Notes under the pieces: generated by a model
Told to the model about the DNA's origin: nothing
What the model saw: only the letters and a program-made list of their open reading frames with translations
The model's database searches: none
Shown: positions 34,895 through 43,580 of the stretch, one piece after another
How the letters are laid out: each line of letters begins with the position of its first letter
How positions within the stretch are numbered: the first letter of the stretch is position 1
Translations under genes and position numbers: made by a program
Source of the DNA: DASXRA01 sp963737425
GTDB taxonomy: Bacteria > Actinomycetota > Actinomycetes > Mycobacteriales > Jatrophihabitantaceae
Length of the DNA stretch: 64,000 nt
Assembly (NCBI GenBank): GCA_963737425.1
Contig: CAVTSX010000009.1
Coordinates: 372,001 to 436,000, forward strand
Direction of reading: 5' to 3'

Positions 34895-35311
34895 TTGTCT
34901 GTCGTGGACTGCGGTCTCAAGCGTGGCGTGGCGGTGCACGGGTTCATCCCGGCCGCGAGCAAGACCGACAACTTCAAGGTGCACGAGACCGTCCCGCAGG
35001 AGATCGACACCCGCTTCCACTCCGGCGGAACGATCCTGGACGGCATGCACGTCCGGTGGACCGACCCGCTCGGCGCGTCGAACGACAAGTGGTCCTACTG
35101 GGCGCCGCAGTTGCAGGTGTTCCACGAGGCGCACGTCGAGGCGGTCGAATCCGGCACGCATTACATCCAGATCGGCAACCAGCCCGGCTGCGCGGTCGGC
35201 AACGTCTCGGTCGGCGGCCAGCACGTCGGCACCGGCCCGATGACCGCAGCGGTCAAGGTGAGCACCACGCAGAAGACGTTCACCATCTTCGTCGACGTCG
35301 ATTGCACCTGA
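34895..35311 (+). CDS. Hypothetical beta-rich protein, probably 5'-truncated
   Basis: The frame runs from TTG 34895 (138 aa) to TGA 35309-35311, and is open further upstream into the broken DUF7144-like gene. It reads like a real protein: VDCGLKRGVAVHGFIPAASK, ILDGMHVRWTDPLGASNDKW, QLQVFHEAHVEAVESGTHYI, GPMTAAVKVSTTQKTFTIFV. It lacks a signal sequence and a ribosome binding site, and its 5' edge coincides with the junction at about 34880. It may be the C-terminal domain of a lost larger secreted protein. Family not recognised. Confidence 0.45.
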   Translation: MSVVDCGLKRGVAVHGFIPAASKTDNFKVHETVPQEIDTRFHSGGTILDGMHVRWTDPLGASNDKWSYWAPQLQVFHEAHVEAVESGTHYIQIGNQPGCAVGNVSVGGQHVGTGPMTAAVKVSTTQKTFTIFVDVDCT

Positions 35312-35413
35312 CGCGGTAACGCCGAGTTCGGCGGGTCTCGGAGCATCCGGGACCCGCCGACTCTGTTGGTGGAGCAAGCGGCTCACTCTTCGCCGACGTC
35401 GCCCGAGGGAGTT

Positions 35414-35467
35414 GCCAATATCCGCGCAGGCCACCTTGACGCACCGCAGGACCGACCGCACCAATAG
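35414..35467 (+). pseudogene. Degenerate copy of the end of the 27470 membrane protein
   Basis: The reading VANIRAGHLDAPQDRPHQ-stop matches FANIRTGRDGAPLDRPHQ-stop at the end of the gene at 27470-27733, with the DNA similar over about 55 bp. Nothing of the membrane spans is left. Together with the copy at 36168-36213 it suggests an old duplication of the 27.4-29.1 kb segment. Confidence 0.5.
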
Positions 35468-35711
35468 CCATCAGGCAGCGCGGGTTTGCGGCCCCGATGC
35501 GGGGCAAGCAGCAATTCGCGTAGCAGCCTCTTGGTATCAAGACGCCACCGAACGGCGGCGCTCGGCGTACGGCACGAGCTGCCCCCATCCCGACAGGTCC
35601 CAGCGGCAATAGCAGATGCCTGCCCTCCGCAGCCGGAGGCGTGCGCGCAGACTCGCTATCGGACGGGCTCATTCTCCAATTCCATGAATAGGCCCCACTC
35701 GCGAGGATGCG

Positions 35712-35945
35712 TTGATTTCACCCGGTACATCCACCGTCCACGGCATAGCTCAGCTCCGGAACGGTGGACTCGTACTCGTGGTAATCCTTCGCGTTCGATT
35801 GACAGCGAAATGTAAGCGACAGCTCGGCGTGCTGCGGACCCGGCGCGACCCCATGGGCCCGGTGATGCTTCGCATCGAAGAAGTCATGCGCGTCCGTCCC
35901 GGCCGTCGATTATTCGCGAAGCTCGGACACTTGGACATGCCATGA
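35712..35945 (+). CDS. Possible small basic protein
   Basis: A 77-codon frame from TTG 35712. The C-terminal two thirds look structured (KCKRQLGVLRTRRDPMGPVM, LRIEEVMRVRPGRRLFAKLG), but there is no ribosome binding site and no recognised family. It could be a fragment like its neighbours. Confidence 0.25.
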   Translation: MISPGTSTVHGIAQLRNGGLVLVVILRVRLTAKCKRQLGVLRTRRDPMGPVMLRIEEVMRVRPGRRLFAKLGHLDMP

Positions 35946-36541
35946 ATAGGCAGCGAAAGACGTTCTGGCCGGCGAGCGTCGGCCTCCTGCCGCACTCATC
36001 GTCCTAACGATCGCGGGCGACATCTATCCGAACCAACCCGCGCGACGTGACGCGGCAGCCGCTCCAGAGGCCGGTCCGAGCAGCACACTGCCAGTGTGGG
36101 ATCAGTCGGGAACAGGCGGCATCGGCCGTGATCATTGGGCATCGCTGGCGTCGAATTAGGCACCGTGGCATTAGTGCGCAGGAGTTTGCGGGCCATATTG
36201 AGGGCCAGCGCGCTTCAACCGGCGCAGGCGGCACCTATCGCAGGGTAGATCTCGACATCGTCAGTACGGCACTATGCCCGCCCGGACGACGATCAGCCGG
36301 TCTCGCAGAGCACTCGACAAAGTGACGGCGCGAATCGCTGATGTCCGTGCGTTCTCGTTGACGCGGTCAGCCCTCGAGGTTGCGCGCAGTTGTTCGCGCC
36401 GCCAGTCGAGACCGTCCCGGAGCATCGCCACCCTCAAGAGCAATCGCAGCAAGTGAAACTGGGCAGTGTCCGCGACCGGTCCAGGAACGTGGTCTGGCCA
36501 GTTAGATCACCCGCGCCGACGGCATACGCGATTATCAGGAC
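35946..36541. other. Gap with a degenerate repeat
   Basis: Holds a 46-bp stretch (36168-36213) resembling 28944-28989 inside the 57-residue protein gene; the copy has no intact frame. No gene is supported. Confidence 0.4.
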
Positions 36542-37378
36542 GTGACGACCTTCTCTGGCGCCGACATCGCTGCGATTTCGCAGTTGCTTCGCCGGACGGT
36601 GCGGGCCGGCGCCCGGCTCGCAGGCGGCGAACACGCGGTCACGACGCTGGTCAGCGATGGCACAGATGAGTACGTCGTACGGCGGTTCCCGCCTGGGGAT
36701 CCAGCCGTCTCGCACGAAGTCCGGGTGCTGGACCGGCTCGCTGGACTGGGCGAGCTGGCGCCGCGGCTGGTCGCCCATGACGAGGATCCGGCCGGCCCGA
36801 TCATCATCACGAACAGGGTTGCCGGCACAACGCCGGCACCCGATCTCGCGCCCATGGTGATTGCACGTGAGATGGCCCGAGCCCTGGCGCGCATTCACGC
36901 GCTGAACGGCACCGGACTGCGTGCGGCGCCCGCAAGTCCACCTCGCGGCACGAGCCCGATCGTTGCGCGAGCGCTGCAAGACTGGGCGCACCTTGACCGC
37001 AGAGCGCCCGTGCTCACTCATTACGACTTCTGGTGCGGAAACGCGCTCTGGCAAGGCGGCACGCTCAGTGGAGTTGTCGACTGGTCCGGTGCCAGACACG
37101 CGCCGCGCGGTCTCGACGTTTCCTGGTGTCGTCTCGACCTGGTCCTGCTCGGCGATCATCACGCGGCCGACGCGTTCCTCACCGAGTATCGACAACAGAC
37201 CGGCCAAGCAGTCGTCGACATCGCCGTATGGGATCGGCAGGCGGCCGCACACGCAGACCCGGTGGTCGAATCGTGGTCGCCGAACTACGCCGGGATAGGG
37301 CGGCCCCAGCTCACCGGCGAACTCCTTCGTCAGCGGTTGGACAACTGGATCACCCGGCTGTTGACCTCAATCAGTTGA
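36542..37378 (+). CDS. Aminoglycoside phosphotransferase-family kinase
   Basis: 278 aa from GTG 36542. The APH/choline-kinase fold is clear: N-lobe VTTLVSDGTDEYVVRRF, hinge ITNRVAGTTPAP, catalytic loop LTHYDFWCGNALW with His160, Asp162 and Asn167, and metal-binding GVVDWSGARHAPRGLDVSW with Asp180. Such kinases phosphorylate aminoglycosides, choline, homoserine or sugars; many are not resistance enzymes. The PRGLDVSWCR signature is common in environmental members of unknown substrate. It stands alone. Confidence 0.88.
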   Translation: MTTFSGADIAAISQLLRRTVRAGARLAGGEHAVTTLVSDGTDEYVVRRFPPGDPAVSHEVRVLDRLAGLGELAPRLVAHDEDPAGPIIITNRVAGTTPAPDLAPMVIAREMARALARIHALNGTGLRAAPASPPRGTSPIVARALQDWAHLDRRAPVLTHYDFWCGNALWQGGTLSGVVDWSGARHAPRGLDVSWCRLDLVLLGDHHAADAFLTEYRQQTGQAVVDIAVWDRQAAAHADPVVESWSPNYAGIGRPQLTGELLRQRLDNWITRLLTSIS

Positions 37379-39185
37379 CGCAGGACGGACTCTTGCACAA
37401 AGAACACCTGCTCGGGTTGGCCGGCCCGGACTGCGGCTCGCGGCCTGGCGGGCCGTCCGGGGAGCGCAACGCGCCTGCACCACCTGGGGGAGGGTCTCTG
37501 GATGCTGGCGCAGCGGGATGACGTGCAGCGGGATTGGGCGCCGACTCCGGCCGACGCGGGACGGGCCGAACGAGCTCCTAATGGGTTGACGTCGTCAGGG
37601 TTAAGCTCCCGACCTCCAGTCCTCGCCAAACAATTCCAAGCTGCTGATGGCGTACCTGCCCTCTGCCGTTGCGCTCTGCCCTGGACTTGGTGACGCAAGG
37701 CGCCGCTCGCCAAGTCACGGGTAAGCGATCGGAGGCAGCTCATCGACCACCTGCGTGACAATGGCAGGCGGCGCCGCGAGTGGACTTCAGCGGACCACCG
37801 CCGACGAATCAAAGCGGCAACATTTTCAGCACGCCGGTGAAGGCCAGCGACTAATACGACTACCCGACTGCGAAAGCCCAGCCGTCGTGACGTCCACGAT
37901 GGCTGGGTGTGCCTGCCGTATGAGGTGCCTGTCGGCGACACCATCACCAGGTCCCTGTCCCGCGAGGTCCGCCTGTGCAACGACGGCACGGTGCCAACCC
38001 AACGCCTGGCAGCGATTACCGACCCTCGCCCTCGCGGGCGGCGCCAGCCCCGCCTCCCTACGACGAGCGGCCGCTGCGATAGCGGCGGCGGCCCCGGACG
38101 GCCACTCCGAGGTGCTCGAAGGGCAGGGCCAGGCGGCGGGAAACGACCCGGCCGCGCCCTCGAGGTGATCTCGGCGGCTCTGATCCGGTAGACGCGCGCG
38201 GACAGTCCGGACCGTCGTTGAACAGCATGCGCCTGCTGCCGAGCTTGACGTCCCCGACGCTATGGCAGCGCCCGTCGACACTGGCCCAATGGCCGGTCCG
38301 TCGGCGGCGCACGGAAACGTGCCATGTGCGAAAGCAGGACGCGAGGCCGGCGCGCGGCCACGGCGAGCATCCGATCACGCCGAAGTCGATCCCGGCTGCG
38401 GGCTCGACCGGTCACATCGCTATCAGCGCGACTGCCGGGCGTGGCACCGGCCACGGTGGTGGGCGTCAGAGCCACCCAGTCCGCAGTGCGGGCAATCGCC
38501 TCCACTGAACTCGCAAGTGCAAACCGAGTAGTCAAGCCGCCATTCGGAACGTGGCGCCGACACGGCACCGCGACTCGCGTCCAAGTGTTGGGCCACAGTC
38601 TGCGTCATGGCCTGCCCCCGATTCCCCCGGAACGTGTGCTCACGCGCTAAGCAAGCGCCGCCCCGAATGCATGATCGTGCAGCGCGGTCCGTTCGATGAT
38701 GCAGGCCGAAGTCGCACACGGACACAGCGCAGCGGACACCATGCGTCGCCCGCCAAGCCCAGATGATTCCCCCGGCCTGCCCGCCCCCATCCCCCCAGTA
38801 ATTCACATGGAATATACGTGAAGCCGATGTGATGTCAACGCGTACGGCAGCTTCTTGCCTCGCACACTCGACGCCCACGGACGGTGGAGCTAGCGGCCCG
38901 ATCTCGACGATCTACAAAGCAGTGCCGTCGCGCGAGCAATCAACCGATAGGCGAATGACCGTCACTGAGGCGTAGCCAGTCCAATTCGTCGAGTCGTGGC
39001 TTGCCTGTCCGTGAAGTGGGTGAGGCGGTGCTGGCACCGTGACGCCTCACCAGCAACCCAGACCGTGCATGGTCGCCGCCTCCCACCGGCTCAATCCGCA
39101 CGACACACCGCTTCGCTGAGCGGTGACGACGCGCACGTTTCCCGGGCGTCTATTGGGCGCAGGATCGAGACGAAGACCCAAGCCG
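37379..39185. other. Large nearly gene-free stretch
   Basis: About 1.8 kb without a recognised gene, much longer than other gaps here. A short minus-strand frame at 38423-38608 (61 aa from ATG 38608) contains VCTCEFSGGDCPHCGLGG, a possible zinc-binding cluster, but has only a weak CAGG upstream. A TTCAC/GTGAA inverted pair lies at about 38805-38825. The base composition stays high-GC and frames are Arg-rich on both strands, as expected for decayed sequence. Confidence 0.4.
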
Positions 39186-39330
39186 ATGGGCGGGGCAATG
39201 ACGTTCGAGGAGTACGTGCAGTCGCGACTGGCGGGTCCGCTGCGTCTGTCCGGCGACAGCCATCTGGCCGAGGACGTGGTCCAGGAGGTGCTGTTGCGGG
39301 CCGCGCAGCAGTGGTCCCGCCGAGTGAGCC
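39186..39330 (+). pseudogene. N-terminal fragment of an ECF sigma factor (SigE-like family)
   Basis: From ATG 39198 (or 39186) the reading is MTFEEYVQSRLAGPLRLSGDSHLAEDVVQEVLLRAAQQW, which follows region 2 of SigE/SigM-like actinobacterial ECF factors (MTFEEYVxARxxALLRLAYLLTGDxHLAEDLVQxxLxxA). A four-residue gap after GPLRL removes part of the first helix, and homology stops after QQW, before region 2.4. The remaining regions are absent. Confidence 0.6.
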
Positions 39331-39591
39331 GATCACTCGCGACCCACGCAGGCCGGACCGATGTGTCCCCCACCCGGATGTCCGGGCGCCTGAGGTTTAG
39401 GAGGCGCTCAGTGTGTCGAGGACCCGTCATCCGGCCAGGTTGTTGAGGGCGTCCAGCTCGCACACAGGCAACGCGTCCGAGGTCCTATCCTTCTCACGGC
39501 TCGCCGGAACTGGCGCTATCTACCGCGGGGTCCGCACCAGCGGCTGGTCGGTATGTCGGGCTGCAACGACCGAGTAGTACGCGAGCAACCA

Positions 39592-40191
39592 CTATGTTTT
39601 CGTGCTCAGGTGTCGAGAGCGAGCGGCGCGGAACTGGGCGACGAGGAGATCGATGCGGTCGGTGTCGTGTCCCGGGCGTAGCCGGTCGTTGCGGCTGAGC
39701 ATGGCCAGTCCGTGCAGCGCGGCCCACAGCACCTCGGTGAGGGTGTCGACGTCTCGCTCGCCAGCGACCGTGGCGAGGGCCGCGCGCAATTCGGCGTACG
39801 CGGTTGACAGCGGAGCCGCAGTGTCCTCGGCGCCGAAGCGAAGTCGCGTGGCGCGGGTGAACATCGCGTCATACAACGCCGGGTTCCCGGTGGCGTAGGT
39901 GCTGTACGCGCGGGCAACCGCGCCGACCTCATCCTCGGGTGCTGCGTGGCGTCGAGCGTCGCCGAGGGTCTCGGCGAGCTCGCCGAATCCTTCCAGCGCG
40001 ATGGCCTCGACAAGGTCCTCCATCGACGCGAAATGTTTGTAGATCACCGGCTGGCTGTACTCGATCTCGGTGGACAACCGTCGCGTGGTCACTGCATCCC
40101 AGCCTTCGCGCTCAGCCAGGACTCGGGCTGTGGCGGTGATGAGCCGGCCACGGGCCGCGCGGTCGCGGAGTCGACGATCTTCGATAGCCAT
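39592..40191 (-). CDS. TetR/AcrR-family transcriptional repressor
   Basis: 199 aa from ATG 40191. The helix-turn-helix occupies residues about 10-55: RGRLITATARVLAEREGWDAVTTRRLSTEIEYSQPVIYKHFASMEDLVEAIALEGF. The C-terminal ligand domain includes NPALYDAMFTRATRLRFG and VDTLTEVLWAALHGLAML, the usual TetR_C WHG-type core. It is divergent from the SnoaL-like operon at 40300 across a 30-bp near-perfect palindrome (40251-40280), which it very likely binds to repress that operon and itself. Confidence 0.92.
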   Translation of the reverse strand: MAIEDRRLRDRAARGRLITATARVLAEREGWDAVTTRRLSTEIEYSQPVIYKHFASMEDLVEAIALEGFGELAETLGDARRHAAPEDEVGAVARAYSTYATGNPALYDAMFTRATRLRFGAEDTAAPLSTAYAELRAALATVAGERDVDTLTEVLWAALHGLAMLSRNDRLRPGHDTDRIDLLVAQFRAARSRHLSTKT

Positions 40192-40229
40192 ACCTGATGA
40201 TAGCACTGCTACTTGTGCGAGCGCTGCTA

Positions 40230-40280
40230 TTGACGCAAACGCTCCGGAGGGTTAGCGTTGCTAGCACTAGCAATGCTAAC
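40230..40280 (+). promoter_or_regulatory. TetR operator (14-bp arms) with overlapping promoter
   Basis: GTTAGCGTTGCTAG (40251-40264) and CTAGCAATGCTAAC (40267-40280) form an inverted repeat with a 2-bp centre and one mismatch. A TTGACG at 40230-40235 is a good -35 element, with TAGCGT at about 40253 as the -10, placing the operator over the promoter. AGGAG of the next gene follows at about 40289. Confidence 0.75.
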
Positions 40281-40299
40281 CACGACGAGGAGACACACC

Positions 40300-40725
40300 A
40301 TGACCACAGCCGCCCAGCAGCTCGCCGATATCTACGTCACGATGCTCAACACCCACGACCCGGACCTAGTGGACCAGTTCGTCGCCGAGGACTACATCAA
40401 CCACAACCCCTTCGTCGCCGACGGCCGCGAGGCCAACCGCCAGTTCTGGAACGGGTTCTTCGCCGCTCTCCCGGATCTGACCACCACGATGGAGGACCTG
40501 GTGATCTCCGGTGACCGTGTCGTGGGCCGCTTCGTCTACCGCGGCACCCACACAGGAGAGTTGATGGGCATCCCCGCCAGCGGCAACGCGGTGGAGATGC
40601 GCTCGATCGACATCTGGCGCCTCGAGGACGGCATGTTCGTCGAGCACTGGGACGAGCTGAACCTCATGCAGGTGTTCCAGCAGGTCGGCGCATTGCCCCA
40701 GCTGGGCGCCGGCCCGGAGGCCTAG
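40300..40725 (+). CDS. SnoaL-like/ester cyclase family protein
   Basis: 141 aa from ATG 40300 (AGGAG upstream). NTF2-like features: LADIYVTMLNTHDPDLVDQFVAEDYINHNPFVADGREANRQFWNGFFAALPDLTTTMEDLVISGDRVVGRFVYRGTHTGELMGIPASG in order, ending IDIWRLEDGMFVEHWDELN. SnoaL-type proteins include polyketide cyclases and detoxifying hydratases. It is the first gene of a TetR-controlled operon with DUF1772 and NIPSNAP genes, suggesting turnover of a small aromatic or polyketide-like compound. Confidence 0.88.
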   Translation: MTTAAQQLADIYVTMLNTHDPDLVDQFVAEDYINHNPFVADGREANRQFWNGFFAALPDLTTTMEDLVISGDRVVGRFVYRGTHTGELMGIPASGNAVEMRSIDIWRLEDGMFVEHWDELNLMQVFQQVGALPQLGAGPEA

Positions 40726-40727
40726 TC

Positions 40728-41198
40728 GTGACCCTCCTGGCTCAGCTCGCCGCGCTTGTCGCGATCGTGAGCACCGGGGTGGTCTACGGCACGGACGCGT
40801 TCTGCGCCCTCGTCCAACGACCCACACTGGCGCGGGTCGATGACGCCACCCTCACCGCGGTCATGGGCAACGTGCACCGCTATGGCGACCGGCGGATGCC
40901 CGCCCCCGGGATCCTCGGCCTCATCGCCGCCGCCGCCGCATCAGTACTTGCGGCGGTGGGCGGCCATCCTGTCGAGTCCGTGACCGCGGGACTCGCGTTC
41001 CTGCTGCTGGCGGGCTGGGTGGTGCTCTACCTGCGCATCAGCGCGCCAATCAACCGCACACTCACCGCGGCTGCCGACGCCCACGAGACACCGGCCAACG
41101 CCCGCGCACTGCAACGCGACTGGGACCGCATCATCGTCCCCCGCGCCGTCCTGCAAGGCCTGGCCGTCGCCGCGCTGGGCATGAGCCTCATTCGCTGA
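40728..41198 (+). CDS. DUF1772 (anthrone oxygenase-like) membrane protein
   Basis: 156 aa from GTG 40728, 2 nt after the SnoaL-like stop. Four membrane spans: ALVAIVSTGVVYGTDAFCAL, PGILGLIAAAAASVLAAVGG, VTAGLAFLLLAGWVVLYLRI and the end VLQGLAVAALGMSLI. The central loop AFCALVQRPTLARVDD..MGNVHRYGDRRMP and RISAPINRTLTAAADAHE..DWDRI match DUF1772, related to the cofactor-free anthrone oxygenases. It likely acts on the same compound as the SnoaL-like protein. Confidence 0.85.
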   Translation: MTLLAQLAALVAIVSTGVVYGTDAFCALVQRPTLARVDDATLTAVMGNVHRYGDRRMPAPGILGLIAAAAASVLAAVGGHPVESVTAGLAFLLLAGWVVLYLRISAPINRTLTAAADAHETPANARALQRDWDRIIVPRAVLQGLAVAALGMSLIR

Positions 41199-41255
41199 CG
41201 GCTCGGTCTTCACCGTCCGCGCCCGCAAACGCATCCCGAAAGGCTGACCACGATC

Positions 41256-41573
41256 ATGTACCAACTCCGGATCTACACCCTGCGCACAGCCGAAGCACTC
41301 GAGGACTATGCGACCGCGCGCTGGCCCCGCCACATCCCCAGCCTGCGCGCATTCGGGGTCACCACCCACGGCATCTGGACCGACCACGACGCCGGCGCAC
41401 ACCGACTGCTCGCCTTGATCTCTTACCCCGACGGAGCAGACCCCGCCGCGGTCACCGCCGCATACATGGCCGGCCCCGAGTTCAAAGCAGACATGGAGGG
41501 CTTCGACGTCAGCAACATCATCAACGTCGAGGAACTTCTCCTCAACCCGACCGCCGCAACACCGCTGTCCTGA
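41256..41573 (+). CDS. NIPSNAP-family protein
   Basis: 105 aa from ATG 41256. The ferredoxin-like dimeric barrel signature is MYQLRIYTLRTAEALEDYAT at the N-terminus, then WPRHIPSLRAFGVTTHGIWT, HRLLALISYPDGADPAAVTAAYMAGPEFKADMEGFDVSNI and VEELLLNPT. NIPSNAP proteins bind small hydrophobic molecules or vicinal dicarbonyls; bacterial ones are mostly unassigned. It is third in the TetR-controlled operon, 57 nt after the DUF1772 gene. Confidence 0.85.
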   Translation: MYQLRIYTLRTAEALEDYATARWPRHIPSLRAFGVTTHGIWTDHDAGAHRLLALISYPDGADPAAVTAAYMAGPEFKADMEGFDVSNIINVEELLLNPTAATPLS

Positions 41574-41880
41574 AATCCTTCGACCAGGCCCCGGCGATTC
41601 ACCCGCGTGTCCGCAGACCGGGCGGATGCACGGATGATCCCCGGCCCGGCTGCCTCGCGCGGTCCAATTGGCGGTCGTGGAGAGCCGCCTACCCCCCGCA
41701 TTGGTCGACGCAGGTGGCGACCTGAGCGTTGCCGGCAATGCTGCGTGGCTGCTTGGCGATGCCGGTCAAGGCAACGGCATCGTCCTGATTGGCCTCGACG
41801 GCTGATGACGAATGTTGATTCCGATCCGTCGGCAGTTCCCATTGTGAACGCCACCGATCCTCCTGCCGTCTGCCTGTCAG
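41574..41880. other. Gap with a possible C-terminal gene fragment
   Basis: On the plus strand, 41637-41806 reads RAVQLAVVESRLPPALVDAG then GNAAWLLGDAGQGNGIVLIG and a stop. It has no start or ribosome binding site and is probably the end of a gene disrupted before the insertion element arrived. Family not recognised. Confidence 0.3.
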
Positions 41881-41988
41881 TTGACTAGACGGTATGGGGG
41901 TCATGGCTGGGGCCTCGCGCACGTGTGAACGTGGGTTGCCGACGCAGGGTGGTCCTGGCCGGTAGAGCCGCAGACGTGGGAGGCCCCA

Positions 41989-43074
41989 GTGGTGTTTCAG
42001 CGTACGAGTGTTGGGCTGGACGTTCATGCCCGTTCGGTCGCCGGGGCGGCGATCGATGGGCTGACCGGTGAGCTGCATCGTCGTAAGTTGACTCCGGATC
42101 GCGGTGAGATCGCGGCGTGGGTCGCGTCGTTGCCGGGGCCGGTGAGGGCGACGTATGAGGCTGGGCCGACCGGGTTCGGGTTAGCCCGGTTCCTGCTCGC
42201 GGCCGGGGTCGAATGTGTGGTCGCGGCGCCGTCGAAGCTGCAGCGTCCGCCCGGTGATCGGGTCAAGACCGATGCTCGCGATGCGTTGCATCTGGCTCGG
42301 TTGTTGCATCTGGGCGAGATCACCGCGGTCACTGTTCCGAGTGTTGAGCAGGAGGCTGCGCGGGATCTGGTGCGGGCCCGTGAGGATTGTCGCGGCGATC
42401 TGATGGCGGCGCGGCATCGGGTCTCGAAACTGCTGCTGCGACAGGGGATCGTCTACTGCGGCGGAAAGGCCTGGACCGGGGTGCACGACAGGTGGCTGCG
42501 GCAGCAGCGCTTCGAACTGGTGGGTTTGCAGCTGGCCTACGAGTCCGCTTACGAGACGATGTTGGCCACCGTGGCACGCCGGGATCGGCTCGACGCGGCG
42601 ATCGCGGTGATGGCCGCCGACTCGCCGTTCACGCCGGTCGTGCACCGGCTGGGCTGCCTACGCGGCGTGTCGACGCTGACCGCGTTCTCCCTCGCGGTCG
42701 AGATTGGTGACTGGCAGCGGCTGACCGGGCGCAGCATCGGCGCCTACCTCGGCATGGTCCCGACCGAGCACTCCTCGGGGCAGTCGCGGGCGCAGGGCGG
42801 GTTGACCAAGACCGGCAACGGGCACGCCCGCCGGCTGCTGATCGAGGCCGCGTGGCATCACCGCGCGCCCTACCGGGTCCCTGGTCTCGATCTGCGCCGC
42901 CGCTGGGACCGGGCGCCGGCACTGGCCGCGACCCGCGGTCACGCCGGCAACCGGCGCCTGCACCAGCGCTGGCTCAGCTTCCTCGAGCGGAAGAAGACAC
43001 CGGTGATCGCCAACGCCGCGATCGCCCGCGAGCTGGCCGGCTGGTGCTGGTCCCTGGCCGTCCTCGACGACTGA
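41989..43074 (+). CDS. IS110-family transposase (DEDD recombinase)
   Basis: 361 aa from GTG 41989. The N-terminal RuvC-like DEDD domain has Asp11 in VGLDVHARS, Glu57 in TYEAGPTG, and Asp96/Asp99 in KTDARDALHLARL. The C-terminal Tnp20 domain has LRGVSTLTAFSLAVEIGDW, YLGMVPTEHSSGQSRAQGG with the likely nucleophile Ser262 or Ser263, and TKTGNGHARRLLIEAAW. Recombinases of this family use a bridge RNA encoded in the element ends to choose target and donor DNA. The frame is intact with no stop or frameshift, so the copy may be active. Confidence 0.95.
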   Translation: MVFQRTSVGLDVHARSVAGAAIDGLTGELHRRKLTPDRGEIAAWVASLPGPVRATYEAGPTGFGLARFLLAAGVECVVAAPSKLQRPPGDRVKTDARDALHLARLLHLGEITAVTVPSVEQEAARDLVRAREDCRGDLMAARHRVSKLLLRQGIVYCGGKAWTGVHDRWLRQQRFELVGLQLAYESAYETMLATVARRDRLDAAIAVMAADSPFTPVVHRLGCLRGVSTLTAFSLAVEIGDWQRLTGRSIGAYLGMVPTEHSSGQSRAQGGLTKTGNGHARRLLIEAAWHHRAPYRVPGLDLRRRWDRAPALAATRGHAGNRRLHQRWLSFLERKKTPVIANAAIARELAGWCWSLAVLDD

Positions 43075-43351
43075 CACCACGCCCAAACGTCCGTCCGGAC
43101 AACCCGGTGGCGACGGCAGCGTGAGGAGTAACCCGCGGCACGCCCTATGAGCAATCGCCTTACCAACAAAGGCGATCACGCTCGTGACTAGACCCGCGGC
43201 GCGCTCCCGCCGAACAGCCCGTCCTGCGGTAGCCAACCCGCGAATATCAGAGTGACCACGCGTCGACACCGACACGCCCGTCACCACCGGACCGGACGGT
43301 CAAGAAGCGGCGCCCCCTACGACGGTGGGAGGCGCCGCTTCACCCTGCCTC
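43075..43351 (+). ncRNA. Candidate bridge RNA region at the IS right end
   Basis: A 277-nt non-coding stretch after the transposase holds two hairpins. One is ATCGCCTT (43154-43161) with AAGGCGAT (43169-43176), extended by GAGC/GCTC. The other is AAGCGGCGCC (43305-43314) with GGCGCCGCTT (43331-43340). IS1111-type members of the IS110 family carry the bridge RNA in the right end, and the long right/short left end arrangement fits that group. TTGACA at 43352 is a -35-like sequence pointing outward. Transcription is not shown. Confidence 0.4.
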
Positions 43352-43394
43352 TTGACAACCGGACCCACATATCAGGGCCTGAATCCACGCGGCC

Positions 43395-43580
43395 CACGAG
43401 TCCGGTGTGCTGTCGCTGGCCGGCCTATACGAGCTGTGGCCCGACCCGGACAAGGCCGAGGACGACCCGGGCCGGTGGCTGTGGACCGCCGTCATCATCA
43501 CCACCGACGCCACCGGCCCCCTCGGCGAGGTCCACGACCTGGAAATGCGGCGGTTCCCGCGACGTCAACCGGCTCGGTAA
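43395..43580 (+). pseudogene. Fragment of a SRAP (YedK/HMCES-type) gene
   Basis: The reading HESGVLSLAGLYELWPDPDK, then DDPGRWLWTAVIITTDATGPLGEVHD, matches the central part of actinobacterial SRAP proteins (AGYYEWxPDPxK..LWTxxIxTTDATGxLGxIHDRMP). The N-terminal catalytic Cys2 region (MCGR) and the C-terminal half are absent; homology ends after VHD and the frame closes at 43578-43580. The IS boundary lies about 40 nt upstream, so insertion or a linked deletion removed the 5' part. Confidence 0.65.

Larger units (their letters stand above)
41881..43357 (+). mobile_element. IS110-family insertion sequence
   Basis: About 1.47 kb: a short left end (about 41886-41988), the transposase gene and a long non-coding right end (43075 to about 43357). 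TTGAC occurs at 41881-41885 and 43352-43356 and may mark the target core at the two boundaries; like other IS110 elements there are no terminal inverted repeats. The left end folds as TGGGGCCTC (41908-41916) with GAGGCCCCA (41980-41988). The right end holds two strong hairpins. Exact ends are uncertain by tens of bases. Confidence 0.7.

Noticed and set aside
38423..38608. Cys-rich 61-codon minus-strand frame in the large gap
   Set aside because: The CTC and CPHC pairs are suggestive, but the start has only a weak ribosome binding site and the surrounding DNA looks decayed; mentioned only in the gap entry.
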